Below, one piece after another: positions 9,077-17,795 of a stretch of DNA of 64,000 nucleotides (position 1 is the stretch's first letter; the number at the start of each line of letters is the position of its first letter). Below the pieces are notes generated by a model. The model was not told the origin of the DNA. It saw nothing but the letters and a program-made list of their open reading frames with translations, and made no database searches. A program made the translations under genes and the position numbers. This DNA is from Stappia sp. WLB 29 (GTDB lineage: Bacteria > Pseudomonadota > Alphaproteobacteria > Rhizobiales > Stappiaceae), in contig NZ_JALBGD010000016.1 in NCBI RefSeq assembly GCF_023507705.1, positions 4,157-68,156 on the forward strand, written 5' to 3'.

Positions 9077-9850
9077 ATGGATCTCCTGCTGCGCGGGATC
9101 ACGCATCGCTATGGCGCGACCGAGGTGCTGAGCGGGATCGACCTCGCGGTCAGCGAAGGCGAGATCGTGTGCATCATCGGTCCGTCGGGCTGCGGCAAGT
9201 CGACCCTGCTGCGCTTCATCGGCGGGCTGGAGCGGCCGGACGAGGGCGAGGTGCTGCTCTCCGGTCCGGTGCCCTCCGGTTCGCTCAATCCGCTGACCTA
9301 TGTCTTCCAGGACTTCGCGCTGCTGCCCTGGCGCAGCGTCGAGGCGAATGTCTCGCTGGTTCTGGAAGACCATCCGCTGTCCGCGGCGGAGCGCGAGGAG
9401 ATCGTCGCCGACGTGCTGGAGCGCACGGGGCTTTCCGATTTCCGCAAGGCGCTGCCGCGGCAGCTTTCCGGCGGCATGAAGCAGCGCGTCGCCATCGCCC
9501 GGGCGCTCAGCGTGCGTCCGGCGGTGATGCTGATGGACGAGCCGCTGTCGGCGCTGGACAGCCAGACGCGCGAGCTGCTGATGGACGACCTCGTCGCCCT
9601 GTGGCAGCGCGAGCGCTTCACCGCCTGCTACGTCACCCACAATCTCGCCGAGGCCGTGCGTCTCGGCCACCGCATCGTCGTGCTGTCGCGACGGCCGGGG
9701 CGGATCCGCACCATCGTGGAGATCGACCGCGATCTCGGCGCGCGCGAGGCGGGCGACCCGAAGCTGGACGCCGTGCAGCGCGAGCTGTGGCAGCTCCTGC
9801 GCGACGAAGCGCGTGCCGCCGACAGGGAGATCGCCGATGACGTCGCTTGA
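9077..9850 (+). CDS. ABC transporter ATP-binding protein, NitT/TauT type
   Basis: Cytoplasmic ATPase (257 residues) that drives the importer. Walker A GPSGCGKS at 35-42, Q-loop Q78, signature LSGGMKQR at 130-137, Walker B VMLMDEP at 150-156 and H-loop H189 are all intact. It follows the binding protein by 41 bases, and its last 14 bases overlap the permease gene. Confidence 0.95.
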   Translation: MDLLLRGITHRYGATEVLSGIDLAVSEGEIVCIIGPSGCGKSTLLRFIGGLERPDEGEVLLSGPVPSGSLNPLTYVFQDFALLPWRSVEANVSLVLEDHPLSAAEREEIVADVLERTGLSDFRKALPRQLSGGMKQRVAIARALSVRPAVMLMDEPLSALDSQTRELLMDDLVALWQRERFTACYVTHNLAEAVRLGHRIVVLSRRPGRIRTIVEIDRDLGAREAGDPKLDAVQRELWQLLRDEARAADREIADDVA

Positions 9851-10685
9851 CCAGATGTCCGGCGGCCGGGCGACCGGCGAGAGCGAAGCATCGTCCGAGA
9901 CCCTGCGCCCGGTTCCCTATCGCGGCGGCGGCTTTCGTCCCGTGCCGATCCGGCTGATCGGGCCGCTCGTCTTCCTGGCGATCATCGCGCTGTGGGAGGC
10001 CGGCTCGCGCAGCGGCGTCATCAGCAACCTGGTGCTGCCGGCCCCGAGCGAGGCTTTCGAGGCCTTCAGCTACCTGGTCGAATCGGGCCAGCTGTGGCGG
10101 CACCTGTCGGCCTCGCTGCAGCGGCTCGTGATCGGCTGGACGCTGGGCACCGCGCTCGGCATCGCCGTCGGGCTCGGCATCGGTCTCTTTTCTCTGGCGC
10201 GGGCCGGCCTGCTGCCGCTGGTCTCGGCGCTGTTCCCGATCCCGAAGATCGCTCTCTTGCCGCTCTTCGTGATCTGGTTCGGCATCGGCGAAGGCTCGAA
10301 GGTCGCGACGATCCTGTTCGGTTCGTTTTTCCCGACCGTCATCGCCACCTATGGCGGCGTCGACAATGTCGACCGCACGCTTGTGCGCATGGGCCAGTCC
10401 TTCGGACTGTCGTGGTGGTCGATCGTGCGCAAGATCATCCTGCCGGGCGCCATGCCGGCGATCCTGTCGGGCTGCAGGATCTCCGCCTCCATCGGCATCA
10501 TCCTGCTGGTGGCGGCCGAGATGATCGGCGCCGAATACGGCGTCGGCGCCTACATCCTGATGGCCGGCAGCCTGTTCGCCACCGACCAGCTGCTGGCGGG
10601 CGTCGCGATCCTGTCGGTGCTCGGCCTCATCGTCAGCTGGCTGATCGGCCGGCTGGAGCGCTGGCTGCTGGCCTGGCGCGGCTGA
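9837..10685 (+). CDS. ABC transporter permease, NitT/TauT type
   Basis: Inner-membrane subunit, 282 residues, about six membrane helices after a 40-residue cytoplasmic start. The EAA loop that docks the ATPase is visible as GQSFGLSWWSIVRKIILPGAMPA split around residue ~190. ATG 9837 lies inside the end of the ATPase gene (14-base overlap), favouring coupling; an in-frame upstream start at 9813 is less likely. It completes the operon beginning at 8001. No plus-strand terminator with a T-run is visible after it. Confidence 0.94.
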   Translation: MTSLDQMSGGRATGESEASSETLRPVPYRGGGFRPVPIRLIGPLVFLAIIALWEAGSRSGVISNLVLPAPSEAFEAFSYLVESGQLWRHLSASLQRLVIGWTLGTALGIAVGLGIGLFSLARAGLLPLVSALFPIPKIALLPLFVIWFGIGEGSKVATILFGSFFPTVIATYGGVDNVDRTLVRMGQSFGLSWWSIVRKIILPGAMPAILSGCRISASIGIILLVAAEMIGAEYGVGAYILMAGSLFATDQLLAGVAILSVLGLIVSWLIGRLERWLLAWRG

Positions 10686-10719
10686 GGCGGCACGGGTTCC
10701 GGATAGCGGCAGCCTCAAA

Positions 10720-10755
10720 GCGAAAATGCCCGGAGCCTTGCGGCGTCCGGGCATT
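10720..10755 (-). terminator. Rho-independent terminator of prs
   Basis: A perfect 10-bp stem (AATGCCCGGA at 10725-10734, TCCGGGCATT at 10746-10755) with an 11-base loop. Read on the minus strand it is followed by TTTTCGCTTT, so it ends prs. On the plus strand no T-run follows, so it would serve the ABC operon only weakly. Confidence 0.8.
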
Positions 10756-10779
10756 CGAAAGGATTGCGGCAGGCAGGGC

Positions 10780-11712
10780 TCAGCCGAACAGGCTGGACAC
10801 CGACTGCTCGAGCGCGGTGCGCGAGATCGCCTCGCCCATGAGCGGGGCGATGGAGATGGTGCGGATGTTCGGCGCGGCAAGCACGGCGGCCGTCGGCTCG
10901 ATGGAATTGGTGATGACCAGTTCCTTGAGCTTGGACGAGGACACGCGGGCAACCGCACCGCCGGACAGGACGCCGTGGGTGATGTAGGCGGTGACCGACT
11001 TGGCGCCCTGGGCGAGCAGTGCCTCGGCGGCGTTGCACAAGGTGCCGCCGGAATCGACGATGTCGTCGACCAGGATGCAGTCGCGGCCCGACGGATCGCC
11101 GATGATGTTCATGACCTCCGACTCGCCAGGCTTGTCGCGGCGCTTGTCGACGATGGCCAGCGGCGCGTCGATTCGCTTGGCCAGCGCGCGGGCACGGACC
11201 ACGCCGCCGACATCCGGGGAGACGACCATGACGTTGTCCGTCGAGTAGCGCTCCTTGATGTCGCGGGTCATCACCGGCGCGGCGAACAGGTTGTCGGTCG
11301 GAATGTCGAAGAAGCCCTGGATCTGGCCGGCATGCAGGTCCAGCGTCAGCACGCGATGGGCACCGGCATGGGTGATCAGGTTGGCGACCAGCTTGGCCGA
11401 GATCGGCGTGCGGCCGGAGGCGCGGCGATCCTGGCGGGCGTAGCCGAAATAGGGCACGACCGCGGTGATGCGCTTGGCGGAGGAGCGGCGCAGAGCGTCG
11501 ATGACGATCAGCAGCTCCATCAGGTGGTCATTGGCGGGAAAGCTGGTCGACTGCAGGACGAAAACGTCCTCGCCGCGCACGTTTTCCTGCAGTTCGACGA
11601 AAATCTCCTGGTCGGCGAAACGGCGCACCTGACACTTTGCCAGGGGCGCCCCGAGATAGGACGAGATTTCCTCTGCAAGCGCGCGATTGGAATTGCCCGC
11701 GACGATCTTCAT
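10780..11712 (-). CDS. prs: Ribose-phosphate pyrophosphokinase
   Basis: Makes PRPP from ribose 5-phosphate and ATP; supplies nucleotide, histidine and NAD synthesis and feeds apt in this window. The 310-residue length fits class I PRPP synthases. [10 protein letters not shown] at residues 87-96 and the PRPP loop [11 protein letters not shown] at 214-224 are intact. ATG 11712 is chosen because AAGGAC lies about nine bases upstream and the protein then begins MKIVAGNSN, the family start; a 22-residue longer frame is probably not used. Confidence 0.97.
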   Translation of the reverse strand: MKIVAGNSNRALAEEISSYLGAPLAKCQVRRFADQEIFVELQENVRGEDVFVLQSTSFPANDHLMELLIVIDALRRSSAKRITAVVPYFGYARQDRRASGRTPISAKLVANLITHAGAHRVLTLDLHAGQIQGFFDIPTDNLFAAPVMTRDIKERYSTDNVMVVSPDVGGVVRARALAKRIDAPLAIVDKRRDKPGESEVMNIIGDPSGRDCILVDDIVDSGGTLCNAAEALLAQGAKSVTAYITHGVLSGGAVARVSSSKLKELVITNSIEPTAAVLAAPNIRTISIAPLMGEAISRTALEQSVSSLFG

Positions 11713-11950
11713 GGCCCGCAAGTCCTTTCTTGGGTCCGTCGCCGCACGGGGAACGCAGCGCCGGCACGACAGGGTCACACGGTGGTCTGTCTGGTCTTCT
11801 TTCGTGGCCTAGGTCGAAGCGCGGCAGGCCAGACCGGAGACCGGCATTGGCGAGCCTTCCTCCTACAGGCGGCGGCGTTTTAACAACGCGTCCCGCCTTG
11901 CACAACCGGCCAGTGCGCCTGTCGGCTATTTTTCCTTGATATCGGCGCGC

Positions 11951-12469
11951 TCAGCGGCGCAGCCAGGCAGCGAGTTCGGCGACGGAGCGGCGCGCGGCCC
12001 GGTTCAGCGCATCGTCGTCGATGCCCGACCAGGGGTCGCCGGAGGAACCGGGGGCCGATTCCTGCCCCAGGATGCGGTGCAGTCTGTTGCCGCCGGCATC
12101 GACGACGTCGAACACGTAGAAGAGCGTCGTCTGGGACTGGTCGCCGGACGCGGAGAGGTAGCCGTTGATGCGATAGGAGGCCGGCGCCCCGACGCGGCGC
12201 ACCAGGCGAAGGTTCTGGTTGCGCGCCTCGGCGCCGATCTGCCGCGACAGGGCGTCGGCGATGTTGCCGGGGGCGCCGGTGAAGGGCTCGAAGGCGAAGG
12301 TCGCCTGGTCCGCCGGGACGCTGGGCACCGGGACGGCGGCAGGCTGCGAGCGCGAGCCGGAGACATAGGCGGGCGGGGTGGGATCGCCGGCACAGGCTGC
12401 CAGCAGGAGCGCGAGCGCCGGCACAGCGGCACGCAGAACGGTTTTTCTGGTGGAATGGAACGCGTTCAT
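11951..12469 (-). CDS. Putative lipoprotein, unknown
   Basis: A 172-residue protein with a lipoprotein signal: hydrophobic residues 11-25 and a lipobox L23-A24-A25-C26, so the mature protein is acylated at Cys26. The domain from ~50 onward has a mixed alpha/beta pattern (QIGAEARNQNLRLV..., YRINGYLSASGD, LFYVFDVVDAGGNRLHRI) that resembles the small lipoproteins found beside prs in related genomes. Function unknown. It is transcribed toward prs, 238 bases away. Confidence 0.8.
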   Translation of the reverse strand: MNAFHSTRKTVLRAAVPALALLLAACAGDPTPPAYVSGSRSQPAAVPVPSVPADQATFAFEPFTGAPGNIADALSRQIGAEARNQNLRLVRRVGAPASYRINGYLSASGDQSQTTLFYVFDVVDAGGNRLHRILGQESAPGSSGDPWSGIDDDALNRAARRSVAELAAWLRR

Positions 12470-12567
12470 CTGGCCTTGCTGGTCCCCGTATCCGTCTTCG
12501 GTCCTGGACCGGCTGCGGGGCGAACGCGCCTCCTGGCGTCCGCGGCACCGGTTTCAGGTTTCTTCGT

Positions 12568-13725
12568 TTAGCCCGCCTTGACCGGCAGGTCGAGGGGGAG
12601 CTTGGAAAGACACTCCGCGCGCCCCTCATGCGTCAGGTAGGTCTGGCCGAGCGACATGGCCGCGCCGCTGTCCGAATCCATCAGGATCATATGCGTGAAG
12701 ATGACCATGCCGGGCACGATGCGGGCCGGATTGCCGCGATAGGCCATCGGCCAGTCCATCCAGCTCGGCGCGAACCGCGCGCCCAGCGAATAGCCGCAGG
12801 CATTGAGCCGGTGGGCACCTTCCCCGCGTGCGTCCACCTCGCGGGCATGGGCCTCGAAGACCTCGCCGAAGGTGCGGCCCGGAACGAGGCACTCCTCGAC
12901 GGCGGCAAGCGCTGCACGGGCAGCCTCGTAGAGCGCGACATGCCGTCCGGTCGGCTCTCCGACGATGACCGTGCGCATGGCGGCGACATGATAGCGGCGG
13001 AAGGCGCCGGCCCATTCCAGCGTCAGCTGGTCGTTGCGGTCCAGCACCCGGCGGCCGGTCTGATAGCGGCACAGCAGGGCTTCGGGCCCGGAGCCGATGA
13101 TGAACTCGTTGCCCGGATAATCGCCGTCGCCGGCAAAGACGGCGCCCTGCATGGCGGCGAGGATCTCGCCCTCGCGGGCGCCCTCCCGAACCAGCGGCAG
13201 GGCGGCCTCATAGGCGGCATCGGTCAGGCTGGCGGCGCGGCGGACATAGGCGATCTCGGCCGGCGACTTCACGGCGCGCAGGTGCTGCACGACCATCGAG
13301 GCGTCTTCCAGGCGCGCGAAATCGGACATCAGCGTCGCGATGTCGATGGCGATGCGCCCGGTCATGCCGTGGGTGTCGTATTCGACGCCGATGCGGGCGC
13401 CGCCGAGGCCCAGTTCTGCAAGCAGGTCGCGTAGCTGCAGCACCGGCGAGGCGCCGTCGCGGTCCTCCCACACGCGGATATCCTCCAGGATGGAGGTGAT
13501 CTGCGCCTGGCGCAGGTCGGCCGAACGGGTGAGCAGGACGATGGCGCCGTCGCGGGTGACCACCATCGACTGGAAGAAGCAGAAGCCGAACGTGTCGTAG
13601 CCGGTCAGCCAGAACATGCTCTCCTGGGCGAAGAGCAGCATGGCGTCGTGGCCGGTGTCAGCCATGCGGGCGCGAAGGGCGTCGAGCCGGGAGGCGTATT
13701 CCTCCCGTGTGAAGGCGAGCGACAT
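12568..13725 (-). CDS. Creatinase-like M24 family hydrolase, metal ligands lost
   Basis: A 385-residue pita-bread protein: an N-terminal creatinase domain (~1-150, with ESMFWLTGYDTFGF) and a C-terminal M24 domain. Aligned by eye to Xaa-Pro peptidases, the five metal ligands are replaced: Asp of DAGA by E237, the second Asp by A248, the GHG histidine by Tyr312 (CGYSLG), the IEPG glutamate by Met346, and the last Glu by a residue near Gly360. That pattern fits metal-free members such as creatinase or ectoine hydrolase DoeA rather than a dipeptidase. Last gene of the lgt-midA-pgeF-M24 unit, starting three bases after the pgeF stop. Confidence 0.85.
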   Translation of the reverse strand: MSLAFTREEYASRLDALRARMADTGHDAMLLFAQESMFWLTGYDTFGFCFFQSMVVTRDGAIVLLTRSADLRQAQITSILEDIRVWEDRDGASPVLQLRDLLAELGLGGARIGVEYDTHGMTGRIAIDIATLMSDFARLEDASMVVQHLRAVKSPAEIAYVRRAASLTDAAYEAALPLVREGAREGEILAAMQGAVFAGDGDYPGNEFIIGSGPEALLCRYQTGRRVLDRNDQLTLEWAGAFRRYHVAAMRTVIVGEPTGRHVALYEAARAALAAVEECLVPGRTFGEVFEAHAREVDARGEGAHRLNACGYSLGARFAPSWMDWPMAYRGNPARIVPGMVIFTHMILMDSDSGAAMSLGQTYLTHEGRAECLSKLPLDLPVKAG

Positions 13726-13728
13726 GGA

Positions 13729-14499
13729 TCAGCTTCCCGAAAGGGCGATGGCGGAGACGAGGCGGCCGTAATCCGGTTCGCCGCGATGGGTGGCGCGGCG
13801 GTAGGAGAAGAACAGCTCCTCCTGCGCGTAGGTGCAGCGGTCGAGATTGGCGGCGGTGGCGACGCCGGCGGCCTGCAGCCGCGCCAGGATGTAGGCGGGC
13901 AGGTCGAACATTGCGTGGCCGGCATTTTCGGAAGGCGAGAAGAAGCGCTGGTTGGCTGTGTCCGCCTCGAGAAAGCGGGTGACGAATTCCTCGCCGACTT
14001 CGTAATTGGCCTTGGAGATCGTCGGGCCCAGCACGGCGACGACACGCTCGTTGCGGGCGCCGAGCCGCTGCATGGCGGCGAGCGTCGCCTCCAGGACGCC
14101 GGTGAAGGCGCCGCGCCAGCCGGCATGGGCGGCGCCGATGACGCGGGCCTGCGGATCGGCGAAGAGCACCGGGCCGCAATCGGCGGTGGAAATGCCGAGT
14201 GCGATGCCGGGCCGGTCGGTCACCAGCGCATCGCCGCGCGGCTGCGCGCCTGCCTCCCACGGGGTATCGACGACGATCGCATCCGGAGAATGGTGCTGGT
14301 AGGGCGACAGCAACGCCCCCGGAGCCACGCCCATCAGGCTGGCGACGCGGGTGCGGTTTTCCAGGACGGCGGCGCGCTCGTCGCGCGAGCCGAGGCCGAT
14401 GTTGAGCGAGGCGTAGATGCCGCTGGAGACGCCGCCCTGCCGGGTGAAGAAGCCGTGCGAGACACCGGGAAGTCCGGCAAGGTCCGGGGAGGTGAGCAT
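13729..14499 (-). CDS. pgeF: PgeF/YfiH family multicopper-like purine nucleoside phosphorylase
   Basis: Member of the laccase-domain (DUF152) family; E. coli YfiH/PgeF removes wrong L-Ser from peptidoglycan precursors, and homologues phosphorolyse adenosine. Length 256. The start is chosen at MLTSPDLAG so that SHGFFTRQGGVSSG lies at residues 14-27. Metal-site residues are H70 (QHHS), C108 (TADCGP) and H125 (AHAGWRG), all present. It sits between the MidA-type methyltransferase and the M24 gene on the minus strand, a common alphaproteobacterial order. Confidence 0.92.
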   Translation of the reverse strand: MLTSPDLAGLPGVSHGFFTRQGGVSSGIYASLNIGLGSRDERAAVLENRTRVASLMGVAPGALLSPYQHHSPDAIVVDTPWEAGAQPRGDALVTDRPGIALGISTADCGPVLFADPQARVIGAAHAGWRGAFTGVLEATLAAMQRLGARNERVVAVLGPTISKANYEVGEEFVTRFLEADTANQRFFSPSENAGHAMFDLPAYILARLQAAGVATAANLDRCTYAQEELFFSYRRATHRGEPDYGRLVSAIALSGS

Positions 14500-14567
14500 G
14501 GGGCGTGAGGGCCTGTTTCGTGGCGGGGCGACGTTTGCCGGGATGGTGGTTTGAAGCGAAGCCGGTG

Positions 14568-15677
14568 TCAAACGCCATCGAAGAGCGGCAGCGCAGCCTC
14601 ATGGGGTGCAACGGCAAGCACCTTGAAAAGCTCGCCCATTTCCTGGGGCGCTGCCAGCCGCTCGACCTCGCCGCGGATGCGCTCCTGCTCCTGCGGCGAG
14701 CGGCCCGCGCCGACCTGGCCGGCGCGCTCCAGCAGGCCGAGGCGGAGCAGGAAGTCGCCCTGCGTCATCAGGGCGCGCGGGCGCAGCCCGCCGGTGCGGG
14801 CGGCGCGGGCCAGCGCCTCGAAGTTCACATGGGCGGTGAGGTCGGCGCGGCCCGGCTCGGCGAGCACCTCGACATGGCGATGGGCGCGAAGGGCCTGCAG
14901 CGTCTCGCCGGTGGCGGTGCGGGCATAGCCGTAGTCGATGGCCAGCAGGGCACCGCCCTGCCGGGCGATGCGGCCGGCAAGCTCTTCCATCAGCGCATTG
15001 GCGAGCGGCTGGGTCTCGAGGATCGCGCCCTCGGCAGCGCCCGCAAGATCGGCCGGCAGGGAGCCCGGGTCGAGACTTCCGGTGCCGGCGACGAACCGGA
15101 GGGTGCCGGTCGCATCGAGCCCGACGGCCCGCTCGCGCCACCCCTCGGCCGTCCTGACATATTGGCGGATGGGCAGGGCGTCGAAGAACTCGTTGGCGAC
15201 GACGAGCAGCGGCGCGTCCTTGGGTAGGTCGGCGATGCGGTCGTGCCAATGCGCGCGCGCTGCGGCCTCGCCCAGCGTGATGCGCTGGATGGCGCGCAGC
15301 CGGCGGCTGGTCTCAATGAGATGCAAAGTGGTGGCCTCGCGAAAGGCCGGGCGCAGGGCCGCGACGCGCAGCATGTCGGCCATCAGCGTGCCGCGGCCGG
15401 GGCCGAGCTCGACCAGATGAAAGTGCTGCGGACTGCCGAGTGCGGCATGGGCCTGGACGAGCCAGGCGCCGACAAGTTCGCCGAAGAACTGGCTGACTTC
15501 CGGCGCGGTGATGAAGTCGCCTTCCGCCCCGAAGGGCTCTGCCTGCATGTAGTAGCCGTGCTCTGGATCGGCGAGGCACAGGCCCATGAAGTCGAAGACG
15601 GACATGGGGCCGCCGGCCTCGATCAGCGCGCGGAGGCGTGCGCCGAGCGGCGTTGTCTGCGGTTTGGGCGACGTCAC
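14568..15677 (-). CDS. MidA/NDUFAF7-type SAM-dependent methyltransferase
   Basis: A 369-residue homologue of mitochondrial NDUFAF7 (MidA), which symmetrically dimethylates an arginine of a complex I subunit. GDFITAPEVSQ at residues 53-63 and the SAM-binding ELGPGRGTL at 90-98 are the family signatures, and NEFFDALP follows. The start is GTG 15677, overlapping the lgt stop by four bases (GTGA). No complex I genes are in the window, so the target is inferred from the family only. Confidence 0.9.
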   Translation of the reverse strand: MTSPKPQTTPLGARLRALIEAGGPMSVFDFMGLCLADPEHGYYMQAEPFGAEGDFITAPEVSQFFGELVGAWLVQAHAALGSPQHFHLVELGPGRGTLMADMLRVAALRPAFREATTLHLIETSRRLRAIQRITLGEAAARAHWHDRIADLPKDAPLLVVANEFFDALPIRQYVRTAEGWRERAVGLDATGTLRFVAGTGSLDPGSLPADLAGAAEGAILETQPLANALMEELAGRIARQGGALLAIDYGYARTATGETLQALRAHRHVEVLAEPGRADLTAHVNFEALARAARTGGLRPRALMTQGDFLLRLGLLERAGQVGAGRSPQEQERIRGEVERLAAPQEMGELFKVLAVAPHEAALPLFDGV

Positions 15678-16519
15678 GCGGCCCGGTCCGGTGCGCTGCT
15701 GTCGTCCACGGGCGGCTTGCGCAGCGCCCGTGCGATGGCCCACAGGCCGACGATGATCATCGGCAGCGACAGCAGGATGCCCATGGTCAGCCCCGGCCCG
15801 AGATAGCCGATATGGGCGTCGGGGACCCGGAAGAACTCGACGAAGGAGCGCGACAGGCCGTAGCCGAGCGCGAAGGTGCCGGCAACGAGGCCGGGGCGGC
15901 GGAAGCCGCCGCGAAGCACGACGATGCGGGCGACGACGAGCAGCAGCAGCCCCTCGAGGGCGGCCTCGTAGAGCTGGCTCGGGTGGCGGGGATCGGGCCC
16001 GGCGCCAGGGAAGACGAAGGCCCAGGGCACATCGGTCACGCGGCCCCACAATTCGCCATTGATGAAGTTGGCGAGGCGCCCGAAGAACAGGCCGATGGGC
16101 GCGACGGCGCCGGCAAGGTCGAACAGCGTCCACAGCGGGATGCCGCGCCGCCATGCGAAGACGACCATGGCGAGAACGACGCCGAGGAAGCCGCCGTGGA
16201 ACGACATGCCGCCCGACCACACCTGCAGGATGTCCATCGGGTTCTGCAGGTAATAGGCCGGCGCGTAGAACAGCACGTAGCCGAGGCGCCCGCCGAGGAT
16301 CGTGCCGATGGTTGCGTAGACGATGAAATCGTCGACATCGACCAGCGAGGGACGCGGCGTCCGGCCCCACAGATCGTCGCGGGAGACGAGGCCGCGCATG
16401 TAGCGCCAGCCGAGCAGCAGCCCGGCGATATAGGCGAGCGCGTACCAGCGGATCGCGAAGGGGCCGAGTTCGATCAGCACGGGATCGATGGCGGGAAAGG
16501 GCAGGGCAAGGATCGGCAT
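15674..16519 (-). CDS. lgt: Prolipoprotein diacylglyceryl transferase
   Basis: Inner-membrane enzyme that adds diacylglycerol to the lipobox cysteine, the first step of lipoprotein maturation; the lipoprotein at 11951 would be a client. 281 residues with about seven membrane helices. GGRLGYVLFY at 76-85, SFHGGFLG at 106-113 (catalytic His region) and GRLANFINGELWGR at 147-160 (Lgt signature) are intact. ATG 16519 is chosen so the protein begins MPILALPFPAIDPV; longer frames reach toward the divergent ubiK promoter. First gene of the four-gene minus-strand unit. Confidence 0.96.
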   Translation of the reverse strand: MPILALPFPAIDPVLIELGPFAIRWYALAYIAGLLLGWRYMRGLVSRDDLWGRTPRPSLVDVDDFIVYATIGTILGGRLGYVLFYAPAYYLQNPMDILQVWSGGMSFHGGFLGVVLAMVVFAWRRGIPLWTLFDLAGAVAPIGLFFGRLANFINGELWGRVTDVPWAFVFPGAGPDPRHPSQLYEAALEGLLLLVVARIVVLRGGFRRPGLVAGTFALGYGLSRSFVEFFRVPDAHIGYLGPGLTMGILLSLPMIIVGLWAIARALRKPPVDDSSAPDRAA

Positions 16520-16699
16520 GGGGGCTCCGGCTCGCCGGCGGACCGGCAGGACATGCGGCGCGACGTTGCCGCTCCGGGCAGCGTGCGTCAAGGCTGCGGC
16601 GATTTCTCCGAGATGGGGTGTTTCGTCGCGCACAAAAGCGCACTACCTAGGAGAACGTGAGATGCGGCCCGACGGGCCGGCAGCAGGGAAGGACTGGCC

Positions 16700-16984
16700 A
16701 TGACACAGGGACCGAACCGGGTTCTCGACGATTTCGCCAAGCTGATGACGGATATGGCCGGTGTCGCCCAGGGCGCGCGGCGCGAGGTGGAGACCGCGTT
16801 CCGGGCGCAGGCCGAGCGCTTTCTCGCAGACATGGACCTGGTCAAGCGCGAAGAACACGATGTCGTGAAGGACATGGCGGCGCGGGCACTCGACCGGATC
16901 GACGAACTCGAGGCGCGGATCGCCGCGCTGGAGACGTCGGCGGCAAAGCCGCGCTCGGCCAAGGCAAAAGCGGCAGAAGACTGA
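16700..16984 (+). CDS. ubiK: Accessory factor UbiK family (BMFP domain)
   Basis: A 94-residue helical protein of the BMFP/DUF526 family; the E. coli member UbiK is an accessory of the aerobic ubiquinone-biosynthesis metabolon and binds lipids. It has the amphipathic N-terminal helix (NRVLDDFAKLMTDMAGVAQG) and a C-terminal coiled coil (ARALDRIDELEARIAALE) with an Ala/Lys tail. Divergent from lgt with 180 bases between them. Confidence 0.85.
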   Translation: MTQGPNRVLDDFAKLMTDMAGVAQGARREVETAFRAQAERFLADMDLVKREEHDVVKDMAARALDRIDELEARIAALETSAAKPRSAKAKAAED

Positions 16985-17294
16985 GGCCCGAGAGGCTCTG
17001 CGAATCGGCGCAGGATCGGCACCCGGTGTCTTCGCCGGGTGCGAGGAAAGACGTTGCTGCGCCTCGCCGTCCACAGTTTCAAAAGCGTAAAGAAAAGTGA
17101 ACATATCCTTGAAATAAGTTCTCCCTATATACTGAAGTCAGGCGGAGATTCGCGGGACGGCGATGCCGGGGGCACCAAACGTCATCGCGGCTCGCGGACA
17201 TTCGCTTGCGGCAGGCCAGCATCCTGCGGACCGACACGGTGGCCACGCGCTTCGGCAGCGCCGCGCATGGCCCGCAAGCCGAGAGGAACCTCCC
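16985..17294. other. Intergenic region upstream of the YbjN-like gene
   Basis: 310 bases without a gene. An AT-rich patch at about 17085-17140 (with TTGAAATAAG and CCTATATACT) stands out against the GC-rich surroundings and is the likely promoter area for the ybjN-proC unit; the spacing of candidate boxes (13 bases) is too short for me to call a sigma-70 promoter. GAGAGGAACC before 17295 is the ribosome site. Confidence 0.4.
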
Positions 17295-17795
17295 ATGAGC
17301 CTCATCGACATCGACTTCGAACGGCCCGCCAACCCCGTCGACACGATCGAGCATATCGCCGCCATCAACGACTGGTCCTTCGAGCGCTCCTGCGACGAAG
17401 AGATCACGATTTCCGTTGCCGGCCACTGGTGCGACTATCACGTCTCGTTCTCCTGGATGGAGGACCTGGAGGCGCTGCATCTGGCCTGCGCCTTCGACCT
17501 GAAGGTGCCGGATCCGCGCCGCACCGAGGTCGTGCGCCTGCTGGCGCTCGTCAACGAGCAGCTGTGGATGGGGCATTTCGACCTGTGGAACCGCGAGGGC
17601 GTGGTGATTTTCCGCCAGTCGCTGCTGCTCGCCGGCGGAGCCGAGGCGACCTCCAAGCAGATCGAGGGACTGCTCACCAACGCGCTCGATTCCTGCGAGC
17701 GCTACTACCAGGCCTTCCAGTTCGTGGTCTGGGCGGGTAAAAGCGCCTCCGAGGCAATCGACACCGCCTTGTTCGAAACCGCGGGGGAAGCATGA
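17295..17795 (+). CDS. YbjN domain-containing protein
   Basis: A 166-residue protein of the YbjN family, whose fold resembles type III secretion chaperones and whose members modulate motility and stress traits in enterobacteria; the molecular role is unsettled. WSFERSCDEEITISVAGHWCDYHVSF near the N-terminus and the LWNREGVVIFRQSLLL stretch are typical. ATG 17295 has GAGAGGA upstream. Its end overlaps proC by four bases (ATGA), so the two are co-translated; this neighbouring is common in Hyphomicrobiales. Confidence 0.87.
   Translation: MSLIDIDFERPANPVDTIEHIAAINDWSFERSCDEEITISVAGHWCDYHVSFSWMEDLEALHLACAFDLKVPDPRRTEVVRLLALVNEQLWMGHFDLWNREGVVIFRQSLLLAGGAEATSKQIEGLLTNALDSCERYYQAFQFVVWAGKSASEAIDTALFETAGEA

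Noticed and set aside
8001-10685. The importer as a taurine-specific TauABC system
   Set aside because: No taurine dioxygenase or sulfonate genes lie nearby, and binding proteins of this family vary in ligand; only the superfamily is supported.
11880-12629. Minus-strand frame of 249 codons covering the lipoprotein
   Set aside because: Shadow frame; the 172-residue frame with a signal and lipobox is coherent.
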